Origin: Zavarzinella formosa DSM 19928
Lineage (GTDB): Bacteria > Planctomycetota > Planctomycetia > Gemmatales > Gemmataceae
NCBI RefSeq assembly: GCF_000255705.1
Contig: NZ_JH636440.1
Span: forward strand, 142,135 to 200,298
DNA length: 58,164 nt
Direction of reading: 5' to 3'
This document shows, piece by piece, positions 16,889-23,951 of this stretch (the first letter of the stretch is position 1; every line of letters starts with the position of its first letter). The position numbers were made by a program, and so were the translations under genes. The notes under the pieces were generated by a model. It saw nothing but the letters and a program-made list of their open reading frames with translations. It was not told where the DNA came from and made no database searches.

Positions 16889-17839
16889 TCAAGCGTGCCA
16901 AGTGAGGGCGCACACGCCCAGCCCATAAAAGGTGTATTCCACATCGACCTGTGTGTCCCAAAGTCCGCCGCGAAAGCCGCCGGTCGGTGATTCGACGGAC
17001 TCGGCATATTCCCGCAGGGCCACCAAATCGAGCCGGTCGAGGGCGCCGAGTTCGTTCAGGGTCCATGCCCCGGTGAAACTGGACAACAGATCGGCGGTGG
17101 GGATGCGATCATTCGCCCGGATGCCTCCCTCGAAGTCTGATTTCAGAGCCGGGAGATACCCACTCACGCCGAGTTTGGTGGTGTCATCCAGTGTCCCCAA
17201 TATTTGAAACGTGCCGACGGCCGCCGCCGTGGGATTGGTCCCGGCTCGTTTCATTTGGGGGATTTCCACGAAGCCGCCATCGCGATATCGGGAGTGTAGA
17301 AACGCAGTCGTCTTCTCGGGTTGTGGGATGGTTTTGTTCAAAAGTTCCAACGCCAAAGCAACCAAAAAGGTTGTGTACGTGCTGCCGGAGGAGCCGCCGG
17401 GAACCTTGGTGTAGCCACCGTCCGCGTGTCGGTAGGTTTCGAGCGTCTCGGCCACCCGGTCTGGCCAATCAGTCGGGGCTTGTGTTAGTATGTCCGGCCC
17501 GCCGCCGAGGCGAACCAGGAAAATGCTGACCAGCAGGGAAAAGAAATCGACCACGCCGGTTGATTTGGCGAGTTGACTGCGGAGGAAAGCGGCCGCTTTA
17601 TCGGCGATTTCCGGGGTCAGCCCCTGAAGGACGGCGAGGGACCGCAGGGCGAACCCGGTGTAATAGAGATCAGAGCCCCCCTCGCGGCCGGAAAAGCCGC
17701 CATCGGGGTTCTGTTGCTCCAATAGCCAGCTTAAATGCCGCTGGCGAACAATCATCGGAACGGCTTCGAGTCGTTCGACAAGTTCCCCGGTCAGTCGTTG
17801 CAAGTAGCTTTCCGTGGCAGGACTCCCCGACGAGGGCAA
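16889..17839 (-). CDS. Prenyltransferase beta-subunit-like alpha/alpha-barrel protein
   Basis: A 316-residue protein built of prenyltransferase/squalene-cyclase repeats: QNPDGGFSGREGGSDLYYTG near residue 43, HADGGYTKVPGGSSG near 138, YRDGGFVEIPQ near 186, FEGGIRANDRIPTADLLSS near 232 and SPTGGFRGG near 282. The G-G-F/Y-x-G/K pattern and the D-L-Y-Y-T/ D-V-E-Y-T-F-Y-G-L sites match the beta subunit of Rab geranylgeranyltransferase or related bacterial proteins. The Zn ligands of the eukaryotic enzyme are only partly evident (D291-type ...WDTQVDVEYT), so catalysis is not assured. The start is a TTG at 17839, because the homologous head (SYLQRLTGELVERL) begins there; the first ATG, at 17755, would remove 28 residues. 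Divergent from 17922. Confidence 0.75.
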   Translation of the reverse strand: MPSSGSPATESYLQRLTGELVERLEAVPMIVRQRHLSWLLEQQNPDGGFSGREGGSDLYYTGFALRSLAVLQGLTPEIADKAAAFLRSQLAKSTGVVDFFSLLVSIFLVRLGGGPDILTQAPTDWPDRVAETLETYRHADGGYTKVPGGSSGSTYTTFLVALALELLNKTIPQPEKTTAFLHSRYRDGGFVEIPQMKRAGTNPTAAAVGTFQILGTLDDTTKLGVSGYLPALKSDFEGGIRANDRIPTADLLSSFTGAWTLNELGALDRLDLVALREYAESVESPTGGFRGGLWDTQVDVEYTFYGLGVCALTWHA

Positions 17840-17921
17840 ATATTCAGAAAGATTTCACGATATACCTGACAAGTTCTGTCGTCTTACAGGTGTTTTTCCA
17901 CCCGACCAGTCCGAGGTTCCG

Positions 17922-18371
17922 ATGCGACCTTCCAAACCCGGCCAGCCTCCGGCCATTCCGCTCAAACTGACCGTGGTGGCTTTCACGTTTCTGCTGCTCA
18001 GCGGGGGCTTGATTATTTGGGGCAACATCCCGGAATCTGCGGAAACCCCCAAATTGCTGGAGCCTCACTTGGTGACAAAGTCACATGAGGTGCTTGTCCC
18101 CCAGCCCGATTCCAATTCAATCGGGACGAGCCATTCCCGATTTGGCGGCCATCCGATCACGGCCTTGCATTCATTCAGTTACGGGGAGGAAAACGGCCTG
18201 AAAATCGTGCGAATCCGTCTGGTGGCCGACGGAGATGAATTGGTGCTGGATGCCGTGACCGGCCGACTCCTCGAAAGCCGGCCCGCCCGCCCGCAGGTCA
18301 AAGTGCCAACGGCCCCGACGGTTCCGCTGCGACCCGCGAGGAACCTGAACACGACGTCGGGGATGGGCTGA
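17922..18371 (+). CDS. Hypothetical single-span membrane protein, 149 residues
   Basis: Unrecognised. A basic, Pro-rich cytoplasmic head (RPSKPGQPPAIPLK), one hydrophobic helix at about 16-33 (LTVVAFTFLLLSGGLIIWG), then an extracytoplasmic domain containing ITALHSFSYGEENGLKIVRIRL and ADGDELVLDAVTGRLLESRP, which looks like a short beta-rich unit, and a Pro/Thr/Arg-rich tail. The ATG at 17922 follows CGAGG; an earlier ATG at 17814 would run into the divergent gene's promoter region. It converges on the paralog array at 18476 across a long hairpin. Confidence 0.65.
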   Translation: MRPSKPGQPPAIPLKLTVVAFTFLLLSGGLIIWGNIPESAETPKLLEPHLVTKSHEVLVPQPDSNSIGTSHSRFGGHPITALHSFSYGEENGLKIVRIRLVADGDELVLDAVTGRLLESRPARPQVKVPTAPTVPLRPARNLNTTSGMG

Positions 18372-18377
18372 CAAGAG

Positions 18378-18471
18378 AGGGATGAAGGATGAGGGATGAG
18401 GGATGAAAGGAAAACCAAAGACCATTAGTCTTTGGTTTTCCTTTCATCCCTCATCCCTCATCCTTCATCCC
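18378..18471. repeat. Long inverted repeat, probable bidirectional terminator
   Basis: Left arm GAGGGATGAAGGATGAGGG... and right arm ...CCCTCATCCTTCATCCC are complementary over about 44 bases, with AACCAAAGAC/GTCTTTGGTT at the tip. The arms themselves are made of tandem GGGATGA units. It lies 6 bases after the plus-strand gene and 4 bases before the stop codon of the convergent minus-strand gene, the position expected of a shared terminator, although no T-tract is obvious. Confidence 0.85.
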
Positions 18472-18475
18472 TTCT

Positions 18476-19417
18476 TTATTTGGCTGCCACCAGTTTCTTG
18501 ATCTTGATCTTGTCGGCGTTGGCTTTCAAAAATTCGTTCGTCGCTTCTTCCCATTGCTTGTTGAAATCCGGGGCCGGGGCGCCGGGGACGGGTTGCTTGA
18601 AGACCGGTTGCTTGAAGCCAAGCTTTTCCGGTTGCAGGAAGTTCCACAAGACGGAGCGGGAGGGTTTCGTGTAATCGTTCCCCTCGGGTGTCCACGGAAG
18701 TTCCGCGACCGCATCCACCAGCAACTTGTTTTCCTCGGCCGGAAGGTCTTCCTCAACCACCTTGCCATTGATCGGCCGGCCACGGTAACGGGTCAGGATG
18801 GATTGGGCCGCCAACGCCCGGTCGGCCTTGTCTTTTGATTTCAGGGCCAGAATCGGATCGTCGATGGCCCCGGCGATCTTCTTGATCGTTTCCAGTTCCT
18901 TGGCGTAATTGTCATCCTTTTTCAGCAGCGGGGCACCGTTGTTGACGGCGACATAGAAGTCCCCGTCGTGATGCGGCGTGAGCAGAAACACCCCTTCCAT
19001 CCCGGCCGTCAACGCAACCGGGCCGAACCCCGGACGAATGGGCCGTCGCGCGATGGCGATTTGCGGTTGTTGGTTGTTGTTGAGGACCGGGGCGGCGGGG
19101 ACGGCGGCCTCGGCTTGGAAACCGATGCGGATTTGCGTCAGGCCGCGGGCGCCGATCAGCGGATCTTCGATCTTCAACACGGCGATTTTATAGGCGACTT
19201 TTTGTTCCTTCGGGGCGCCCTTGTATGGGGTGGCCTCGACGGTGTCCTTTTCAATTTCCGAGATTTTGCCGAGAACGATCACCTCGGCCTGAACAGCTTG
19301 CATCGCCGGTTTGGGGGGCAGGGCGACGCGAAGCGCCTTGGCCTCGGCCTGGCCCACATGGCTCAACGCGACGACCGTGAGGGCAGCCACGGACCAGCGA
19401 AGAAAATAACGTTTCAT
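18476..19417 (-). CDS. Secreted paralog A1 of four-gene array
   Basis: Unrecognised exported protein, 313 residues. The ATG at 19417 follows GGAG and gives a signal peptide MKRYFLRWSVAALTVVALSH with cleavage near GQAEA; a reading from 19438 would only add seven residues. Domains as visible: VIVLGKISEIEKDTVEATPY (near 50), VAYKIAVLKIEDPLIGARGL (near 80), a variable Pro/Asn-rich loop (110-150), TAGMEGVFLLTPHHDGDFYV, a helical segment with DDPILALKSKDKADRALAAQ (near 215) resembling one HEAT repeat, EEDLPAEENKLL, KPSRSVLWNFLQ and the C-terminal FLKANADKIKIKKL shared with the next three genes. It is most like the fourth copy (21396-22301) in its core. Function unknown; likely periplasmic. Confidence 0.85.
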   Translation of the reverse strand: MKRYFLRWSVAALTVVALSHVGQAEAKALRVALPPKPAMQAVQAEVIVLGKISEIEKDTVEATPYKGAPKEQKVAYKIAVLKIEDPLIGARGLTQIRIGFQAEAAVPAAPVLNNNQQPQIAIARRPIRPGFGPVALTAGMEGVFLLTPHHDGDFYVAVNNGAPLLKKDDNYAKELETIKKIAGAIDDPILALKSKDKADRALAAQSILTRYRGRPINGKVVEEDLPAEENKLLVDAVAELPWTPEGNDYTKPSRSVLWNFLQPEKLGFKQPVFKQPVPGAPAPDFNKQWEEATNEFLKANADKIKIKKLVAAK

Positions 19418-19566
19418 GATCTGTTGAAACTCCGGCATGACATGGCGACGGACTTAAAGATAACATTTTAGACGGGATTGGGGATTGAGCGGATTGCTCT
19501 GGAAAAGAGATTCGGGCGGACATCCGCAGGCAAAAGCCCCGGATGCCCGCCCGGAAACGTCGCAAG

Positions 19567-20421
19567 TTATCTGCCCGCAACGAGTTTCTTGATTTTGATC
19601 TTGTCCGCGTTGGCCTTCAAGAATCTGCCGGTCGCTTCCTCCCACAACTTGTTGTAATCCGGGGCCGGGGCACCGGGGGCGGGTTGGTTGATGACGGGCG
19701 GCTGGAATCCGAGTTGTTCCGTTTGCAGGAAATGCCACACGGAAGAACGAGAAGGCTTTGCTTGATCGGTTTCCTCGGGGTTCCACGGCATTTCCGCGAC
19801 CGCCTGAATCAACAACTTGTTTTCCTCGGCCGGAATGTCCGTTTCGACTGCCTTGCCATTAACCGGCCGACCCCGGTAACGGGCGAGGAGAGTCATGGCG
19901 GCGAGAGATCGTTCGGATTTGTCCTTCGATTTCAGGGCCGTGATCGGGTCGTCGATGGCCCCGGCGATCTTTTTGATCGTTTCCAATTCTTTGGCGTAGT
20001 TCGCGTCCGATTTCAGGAGAGGAATACCCCGCTGACCGGCCACGTGGAAATCCCCGGCATGATGCGGCGAGATCATGAAAACGCCCTCCATGTCGGCCGT
20101 CAGGGCGAAGGGCGCCGGGGCATCGGAGAGAAAGCCGACGCGGAGTTGCGTCAGGCCGGTCGCCCCCGCCAGCGGATTTTCAATCTTGATGATGGCGATT
20201 TTGAATGACACTCGCTGGTCCGGCGCGGCCCCTTTGAACGGGGCGACTTCGATCGTGTCGTCCTCGATTTCGACGACCTTGCCGAGAACAATCACCTCGG
20301 CATGAACAGCCTGCGTCGCCGGCAATGGCGGCCGGGCATCGACCACTTTCCGGGCTTGGGCCGAAGAACTCATCGCCATCGCCAGAAGACCGGCGGCACA
20401 CCAACGAAGACATCGTTTCAT
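19567..20421 (-). CDS. Secreted paralog B1 of four-gene array
   Basis: 284 residues with signal peptide (KRCLRWCAAGLLAMAMSSSA, cleavage near AQA). Same order of motifs as its neighbours: VIVLGKVVEIEDDTIEVAPF, VSFKIAIIKIENPLAGATGL, TADMEGVFMISPHHAGDFHV, DDPITALKSKDKSERSLAAM, DIPAEENKLLIQAVAEMPWN, KPSRSSVWHFLQTEQLGFQP and FLKANADKIKIKKL at the end. The core pairs with the third copy (20469-21329), for example in VSFKIAIIKIE and PLLKSD. ATG at 20421; upstream reading to 20472 overlaps the stop of the third copy and is unlikely. Forty-seven bases separate it from that copy, so the array is probably one transcript. Confidence 0.85.
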   Translation of the reverse strand: MKRCLRWCAAGLLAMAMSSSAQARKVVDARPPLPATQAVHAEVIVLGKVVEIEDDTIEVAPFKGAAPDQRVSFKIAIIKIENPLAGATGLTQLRVGFLSDAPAPFALTADMEGVFMISPHHAGDFHVAGQRGIPLLKSDANYAKELETIKKIAGAIDDPITALKSKDKSERSLAAMTLLARYRGRPVNGKAVETDIPAEENKLLIQAVAEMPWNPEETDQAKPSRSSVWHFLQTEQLGFQPPVINQPAPGAPAPDYNKLWEEATGRFLKANADKIKIKKLVAGR

Positions 20422-20468
20422 GATTGGAACTCTTTGAATGAAACCGGCACGGATGCAAACGGCGGGAA

Positions 20469-21329
20469 TCACTTCCCGGCCACAATCTTTTTGATCTTGA
20501 TCTTGTCGGCGTTGGCTTTCAGAAATTTGGTCGTCGCCTCTTCAAATTGTTTGTTCACGGCGTCCGGCGGGTCGCCCACGGTGGGTATTTTCATGACTGG
20601 CGGTTGGAATCCGAGTTTGTCCGTTTGAAGCAAATGCCACACGGACGAACGGGAGGGCTTCGTGAAATCGGTTTCCTGGGGATTCCACGGCATTTCTGCG
20701 ATGGCCTGAATCAACAACTTGCTTTCTTCGGCGGGGATATCTGCTTCGACCATCCGGCCGTTGGTCGCCCGGTTCCGATCCCGGTAGCGGGTGAGGAGAG
20801 TAAAAGCGACCAGCGACCGCTCGGCTTTATCTTTCGATTTCAAGGCCGTCACCGGGTCGTCGATGGCGCCGGCAATCTTTTTGACCGTTTCCACTTCTTT
20901 GGCGAAAGCTTCGTCTGATTTCAGCAGGGGAAGGCCGTTCTCGGCGGCCACGTGGAAGTCGCCGCTGTAATGGGGGGAAAGCATGAAAGCCCCCTCCATC
21001 CCGGCGGTCAGCGCGGCGGGCGGCGGGGCGTCCGAACGAAAGCCGACGCGAAGTTGCGTGAGGCCGACTGCCCCTGCCAGCGGGGTTTCAATCTTGATGA
21101 TGGCGATTTTGAACGACACACGTTCTTCCGGCGCGGCCCCTTTGTACGGCGATATTTCCACGGTGTCGTTTTCCACTTCAACGACTTTGCCGAGAACAAT
21201 CACCTCGGCTTGAACCGCTTGCTTCGCCGGGGACAGCGGCTTGGCTTTGACCACTACCAAGGCTTGAGCCGCCGAACCCACGGCGGCCAGCACAAGAATG
21301 GCCGCCACCCAACGAAGACATCGTTTCAT
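20469..21329 (-). CDS. Secreted paralog B2 of four-gene array
   Basis: 286 residues. Signal peptide KRCLRWVAAILVLAAVGSAA with cleavage near AQA. Motifs as in B1: VIVLGKVVEVENDTVEISPY, VSFKIAIIKIETPLAGAVGL, TAGMEGAFMLSPHYSGDFHV, DDPVTALKSKDKAERSLVAF, DIPAEESKLLIQAIAEMPWN, KPSRSSVWHLLQTDKLGFQP, FLKANADKIKIKKI. The intervening sequences YRDRNRATNGRMV and the PTVGDPPDAVNKQFEEATTK linker differ from B1 by small insertions. The ATG at 21329 is used; a longer reading from 21395 has no signal peptide at its start. Stop is 139 bases... from the B1 start the gap is 47 bases, and 66 bases separate it from the upstream copy. Confidence 0.85.
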   Translation of the reverse strand: MKRCLRWVAAILVLAAVGSAAQALVVVKAKPLSPAKQAVQAEVIVLGKVVEVENDTVEISPYKGAAPEERVSFKIAIIKIETPLAGAVGLTQLRVGFRSDAPPPAALTAGMEGAFMLSPHYSGDFHVAAENGLPLLKSDEAFAKEVETVKKIAGAIDDPVTALKSKDKAERSLVAFTLLTRYRDRNRATNGRMVEADIPAEESKLLIQAIAEMPWNPQETDFTKPSRSSVWHLLQTDKLGFQPPVMKIPTVGDPPDAVNKQFEEATTKFLKANADKIKIKKIVAGK

Positions 21330-21395
21330 GATTTGGAATCTCCCGCATGGAATGATGCTGACTTCGACAGCAACGGCACACTGTGAGGCAAGCAA

Positions 21396-22301
21396 TCACT
21401 TCCCGGCCACCAACTTCTTGATTTTGATCTTGCCCGCGTTTTCGCTCAAAAAGGTTTTGGTCGCTTCTTCCCATTGCTTGTTGAACTCAGCTTGGTTCTT
21501 GCTGTTGAACACTGGCGGCACGAAGCCGAGTTCTTCCGTATGCAGGTATTTCCAAAGTCCCGAGCGGGAGGGCTTCGAGTTGTCACTTCCTTCGGGAGTC
21601 CACGGCAGTTCGGCGATGACCTGAAGGATTAATTTGTTTTCTTCGGGAGAGATGTCCTCATCCGTCACCTTGGCGGATAACGGGCGGGTCTGGTGGCGGA
21701 TCAGAAGGGTCTGCGCGGCCATCGCCCGGTCGTCTTTGTTCTTTGATTTCAGGGCCGTGACCGGATCGTCGATGGCGGCGGCGATTTTCTTGACCGCTTC
21801 CGAGTCCTTGGCGTAATTCAAATCCTTTTTGAGCAGCGGATCGCCGTTGATGACGATGACATAGAAGTCCCCCGTCTGGTGCGGCACAAGCATAAACAAG
21901 CCGTCCATCTCGGCCGTAAGGGCGACACTCCCGGCCATGTTTCCGCGACGCACTCCGACGGCCGTTCGCGGCAACGCCGGGTCCACATGAGCCGGGGAAT
22001 CCGCGAGAAAGCCAACGCGGAGTTGGGTGAGGCCGCGGGCGCCGACCAGCGGGTCTTCGATTTTCAGGACGGCAATCTTGTAGGCGACGTTCTGTTCCTT
22101 GCCGGCCCCCCGATACGGCGCGACCCAAACGGTGTCTTTCTCGATCTCGGCCACTTTGCCGAGAACAATCACCCCGGCTTGCATGGCTTGCGTGACCGGC
22201 TTGGTCGGTACCGGAACCGCGATGATCCGGTCCGCCCGCCCCACTTGTGCCAACACGACCAAGGCGACGACCGCCACCCGGCAATAAAGACGATGGCTCA
22301 T
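21396..22301 (-). CDS. Secreted paralog A2 of four-gene array (first transcribed)
   Basis: 301 residues, promoter-proximal copy. Signal peptide SHRLYCRVAVVALVVLAQVG with cleavage near GRADR. Same motif order: VIVLGKVAEIEKDTVWVAPY, VAYKIAVLKIEDPLVGARGL (close to A1), TAEMDGLFMLVPHQTGDFYV, DDPVTALKSKNKDDRAMAAQ, DISPEENKLILQVIAELPWT, KPSRSGLWKYLHTEELGFVP, and a C-terminus ending GKIKIKKLVAGK. It has an extra loop (ALPRTAVGVRRGN near 125) lacking in B1/B2. The ATG at 22301 is chosen; an open frame extends to 22475 but that part runs through the hairpin at 22403-22473 and has no ribosome site. Confidence 0.85.
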   Translation of the reverse strand: MSHRLYCRVAVVALVVLAQVGRADRIIAVPVPTKPVTQAMQAGVIVLGKVAEIEKDTVWVAPYRGAGKEQNVAYKIAVLKIEDPLVGARGLTQLRVGFLADSPAHVDPALPRTAVGVRRGNMAGSVALTAEMDGLFMLVPHQTGDFYVIVINGDPLLKKDLNYAKDSEAVKKIAAAIDDPVTALKSKNKDDRAMAAQTLLIRHQTRPLSAKVTDEDISPEENKLILQVIAELPWTPEGSDNSKPSRSGLWKYLHTEELGFVPPVFNSKNQAEFNKQWEEATKTFLSENAGKIKIKKLVAGK

Positions 22302-22402
22302 GATTTTGAAACCCCGGCATGAAAGGCCAACGGACTTGGAGATGACTTGTTTGACGAGCGAGACGGCAAACCAGATTGTCCGGGAGAGGAAATTCATCTC
22401 CA

Positions 22403-22473
22403 GACGCGCCAAGAGCGTTGGCCACCAGAGGATGAATTTTGTCATCTTCCGGTGGCAACGCTCTTGGCGCGTC
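22403..22473. repeat. Hairpin between paralog array and oxidoreductase gene
   Basis: GACGCGCCAAGAGCGTTGGC (22403 onward) pairs with GGTGGCAACGCTCTTGGCGCGTC (ending 22473), with GGATGA/TCATCTT in the upper stem. It lies just downstream of the oxidoreductase gene (stop 22502) and about 100 bases upstream of the first array gene, both on the minus strand, so it may end the upstream transcript. Confidence 0.8.
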
Positions 22474-22501
22474 AAATCACTGAATCAGCGGAAAACCGGC
22501 A

Positions 22502-23782
22502 TCAGCCGGCGGCGCCAAAGAAGTTGGTCTTGCCGACGACCGGAATCGGGCTGACCGGCAGGGCCGATTGCAGGGTGAGGTTCTTCGGGAAGGTGTCTTC
22601 CGTGGCGCTCTTCATCACCTTGTCCCATTCGAGCGTCTTGCCGGAGTAGGTGGTCATCCGGCCCAGGATGGCCGTCATGGTGCTGGTGGCCACGTTTTCC
22701 AGTTCGTTGAGCGGCTTGCCGGCCCGGATGCTCTTGATGAGGTCGATGTGTTCTTGCACATACGGGGCGTTGTCGTTCTTGCCTTCCAGCAAGTACTTGT
22801 TGTTGATGACATAGCCGCCGACGTTGCACTTGCCCTTGGTGCCGACCACTGACTCGGAGATATTGTTGGCGCATCCCTCGATTTGGCGGCAATAGCTTTG
22901 CACGATCACGCCGTTCGGGTATTCAAATTCGACGGCGAAGTGGTCGAAGATGTGGCCGACTTCGGCCGCCGGGCCGACCTTGCGGTTGCTGCGGCCCCCC
23001 ATGCCGGTCGCCTTGATCGGGTGGGTGCCCAAGACCCAGTTAATCACGTCCAGATTGTGGACGTGTTGTTCGACGATGTGGTCGCCGCAAAGCCAGTTGA
23101 AGTGATACCAGTTGTTCAGTTGGTATTCGGCATCGGTCATGCCCGGCCGGCGGTCGCGGAACCAGATGCCGTTGCCGTTCCAGTAAGCGCGGGCCGAGGT
23201 GATTTCACCGATGGCGCCGTCGTGCAGTTGCTTGATCGTTTCGAGGTAGCCGGTTTGGTGGCGGCGTTGCGTGCCGGCGACGACGGCAAGGTTCTTTTCT
23301 TTCGCCTTGGCCACCAGGCCCAGCACTTTGCGGATGCCGGTCACATCGACGGCCACCGGCTTTTCGGTGAAGATGTGCTTGCCGGCGTTGATGGCGGCTT
23401 CCAAGTGATACGGCCGGAAGCCGGGGGGCGTGGCAAGGATCACGAGTTCGGCATCGCTCTTCAACACTTTTTCAAAAGCGTCGAGACCGTGGAACGCGGT
23501 TTCTTCGGTGGCGGTCACTCGCTTGGGGTCTTTGCGCTTCAACCCGGCGAGGGCGCCTTTCACGTTGCCTTCAAACGCATCGCCGAGGGCGACAATCTGC
23601 ACGTTCGGATCGGCTTCGAGGATGTTCTGGGCGGCGCCGGTTCCCCGGCCCCCGCACCCGATCAGGCCGACTTTCATGGCCTGACTGCCTTGGGCATGAA
23701 CGCCGCCCGCCGTCATGGAAACCAAAGCGCCGGCGGCCACCGCCCCGGACACCACAAAATCGCGTCGATTCAGTTCGGACAT
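22502..23782 (-). CDS. Gfo/Idh/MocA-family oxidoreductase, Tat-exported
   Basis: 426-residue NAD(P)-dependent oxidoreductase of the type very common in planctomycetes. A twin-arginine signal (NRRDFVVSGAVAAGALVSM, residues 5-23) ends near GGVHAQ. The Rossmann fold opens with VGLIGCGGRGTGAAQNIL near residue 38, ATPPGFRPYHLEAAINAGKH near 115, and the family signature FTEKPVAVD near 137; a second domain has GTQRRHQTGYL, GDHIVEQHVHNLDVINW (about 225) with the usual catalytic His region, and ends in the AILGRMTTYSGKTLEWD segment. Such proteins probably act on sugars or cyclitols in the periplasm-like compartment. Start at 23782 with a TGAGG ribosome site; a frame to 23863 is encoded by the dispersed CTTTGTG repeat and is discounted. 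Confidence 0.92.
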   Translation of the reverse strand: MSELNRRDFVVSGAVAAGALVSMTAGGVHAQGSQAMKVGLIGCGGRGTGAAQNILEADPNVQIVALGDAFEGNVKGALAGLKRKDPKRVTATEETAFHGLDAFEKVLKSDAELVILATPPGFRPYHLEAAINAGKHIFTEKPVAVDVTGIRKVLGLVAKAKEKNLAVVAGTQRRHQTGYLETIKQLHDGAIGEITSARAYWNGNGIWFRDRRPGMTDAEYQLNNWYHFNWLCGDHIVEQHVHNLDVINWVLGTHPIKATGMGGRSNRKVGPAAEVGHIFDHFAVEFEYPNGVIVQSYCRQIEGCANNISESVVGTKGKCNVGGYVINNKYLLEGKNDNAPYVQEHIDLIKSIRAGKPLNELENVATSTMTAILGRMTTYSGKTLEWDKVMKSATEDTFPKNLTLQSALPVSPIPVVGKTNFFGAAG

Positions 23783-23835
23783 GGAGAGATACCTCAAGAG
23801 AGTCAATGATTGGGAAAAAGGCAAAAGAAAAGTAC

Positions 23836-23942
23836 TAACCACAAAGGCACAAAGATCACACAAAGATTCGCAAAGTGAAAACCATTCGTCTTTTCTTCTC
23901 TGTGAAACTTTGTGTGATCTTTGCGCCTTTGTGGTTAATCTT
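23836..23942. repeat. Inverted dispersed repeat, CTTTGTG family
   Basis: Left arm TAACCACAAAGGCACAAAGA... (from 23836) and right arm ...CTTTGCGCCTTTGTGGTTA (to about 23938) are complementary over about 45 bases. The right arm is 36/39 identical by eye to 16832-16870. It fills the gap between the SUMF1-like gene and the oxidoreductase gene on the same strand and so sits in a promoter or transcript-end region. Confidence 0.85.
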
Positions 23943-23951
23943 GTTTGTCAC

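Noticed and set aside
22302-22475. N-terminal extension of the first transcribed paralog to 22475
   Set aside because: Runs through the 22403-22473 hairpin; a proper signal peptide begins at 22301.
23782-23863. N-terminal extension of the Gfo/Idh gene to 23863
   Set aside because: Its codons come from the dispersed CTTTGTG repeat and it would place an extra peptide before a good Tat signal.
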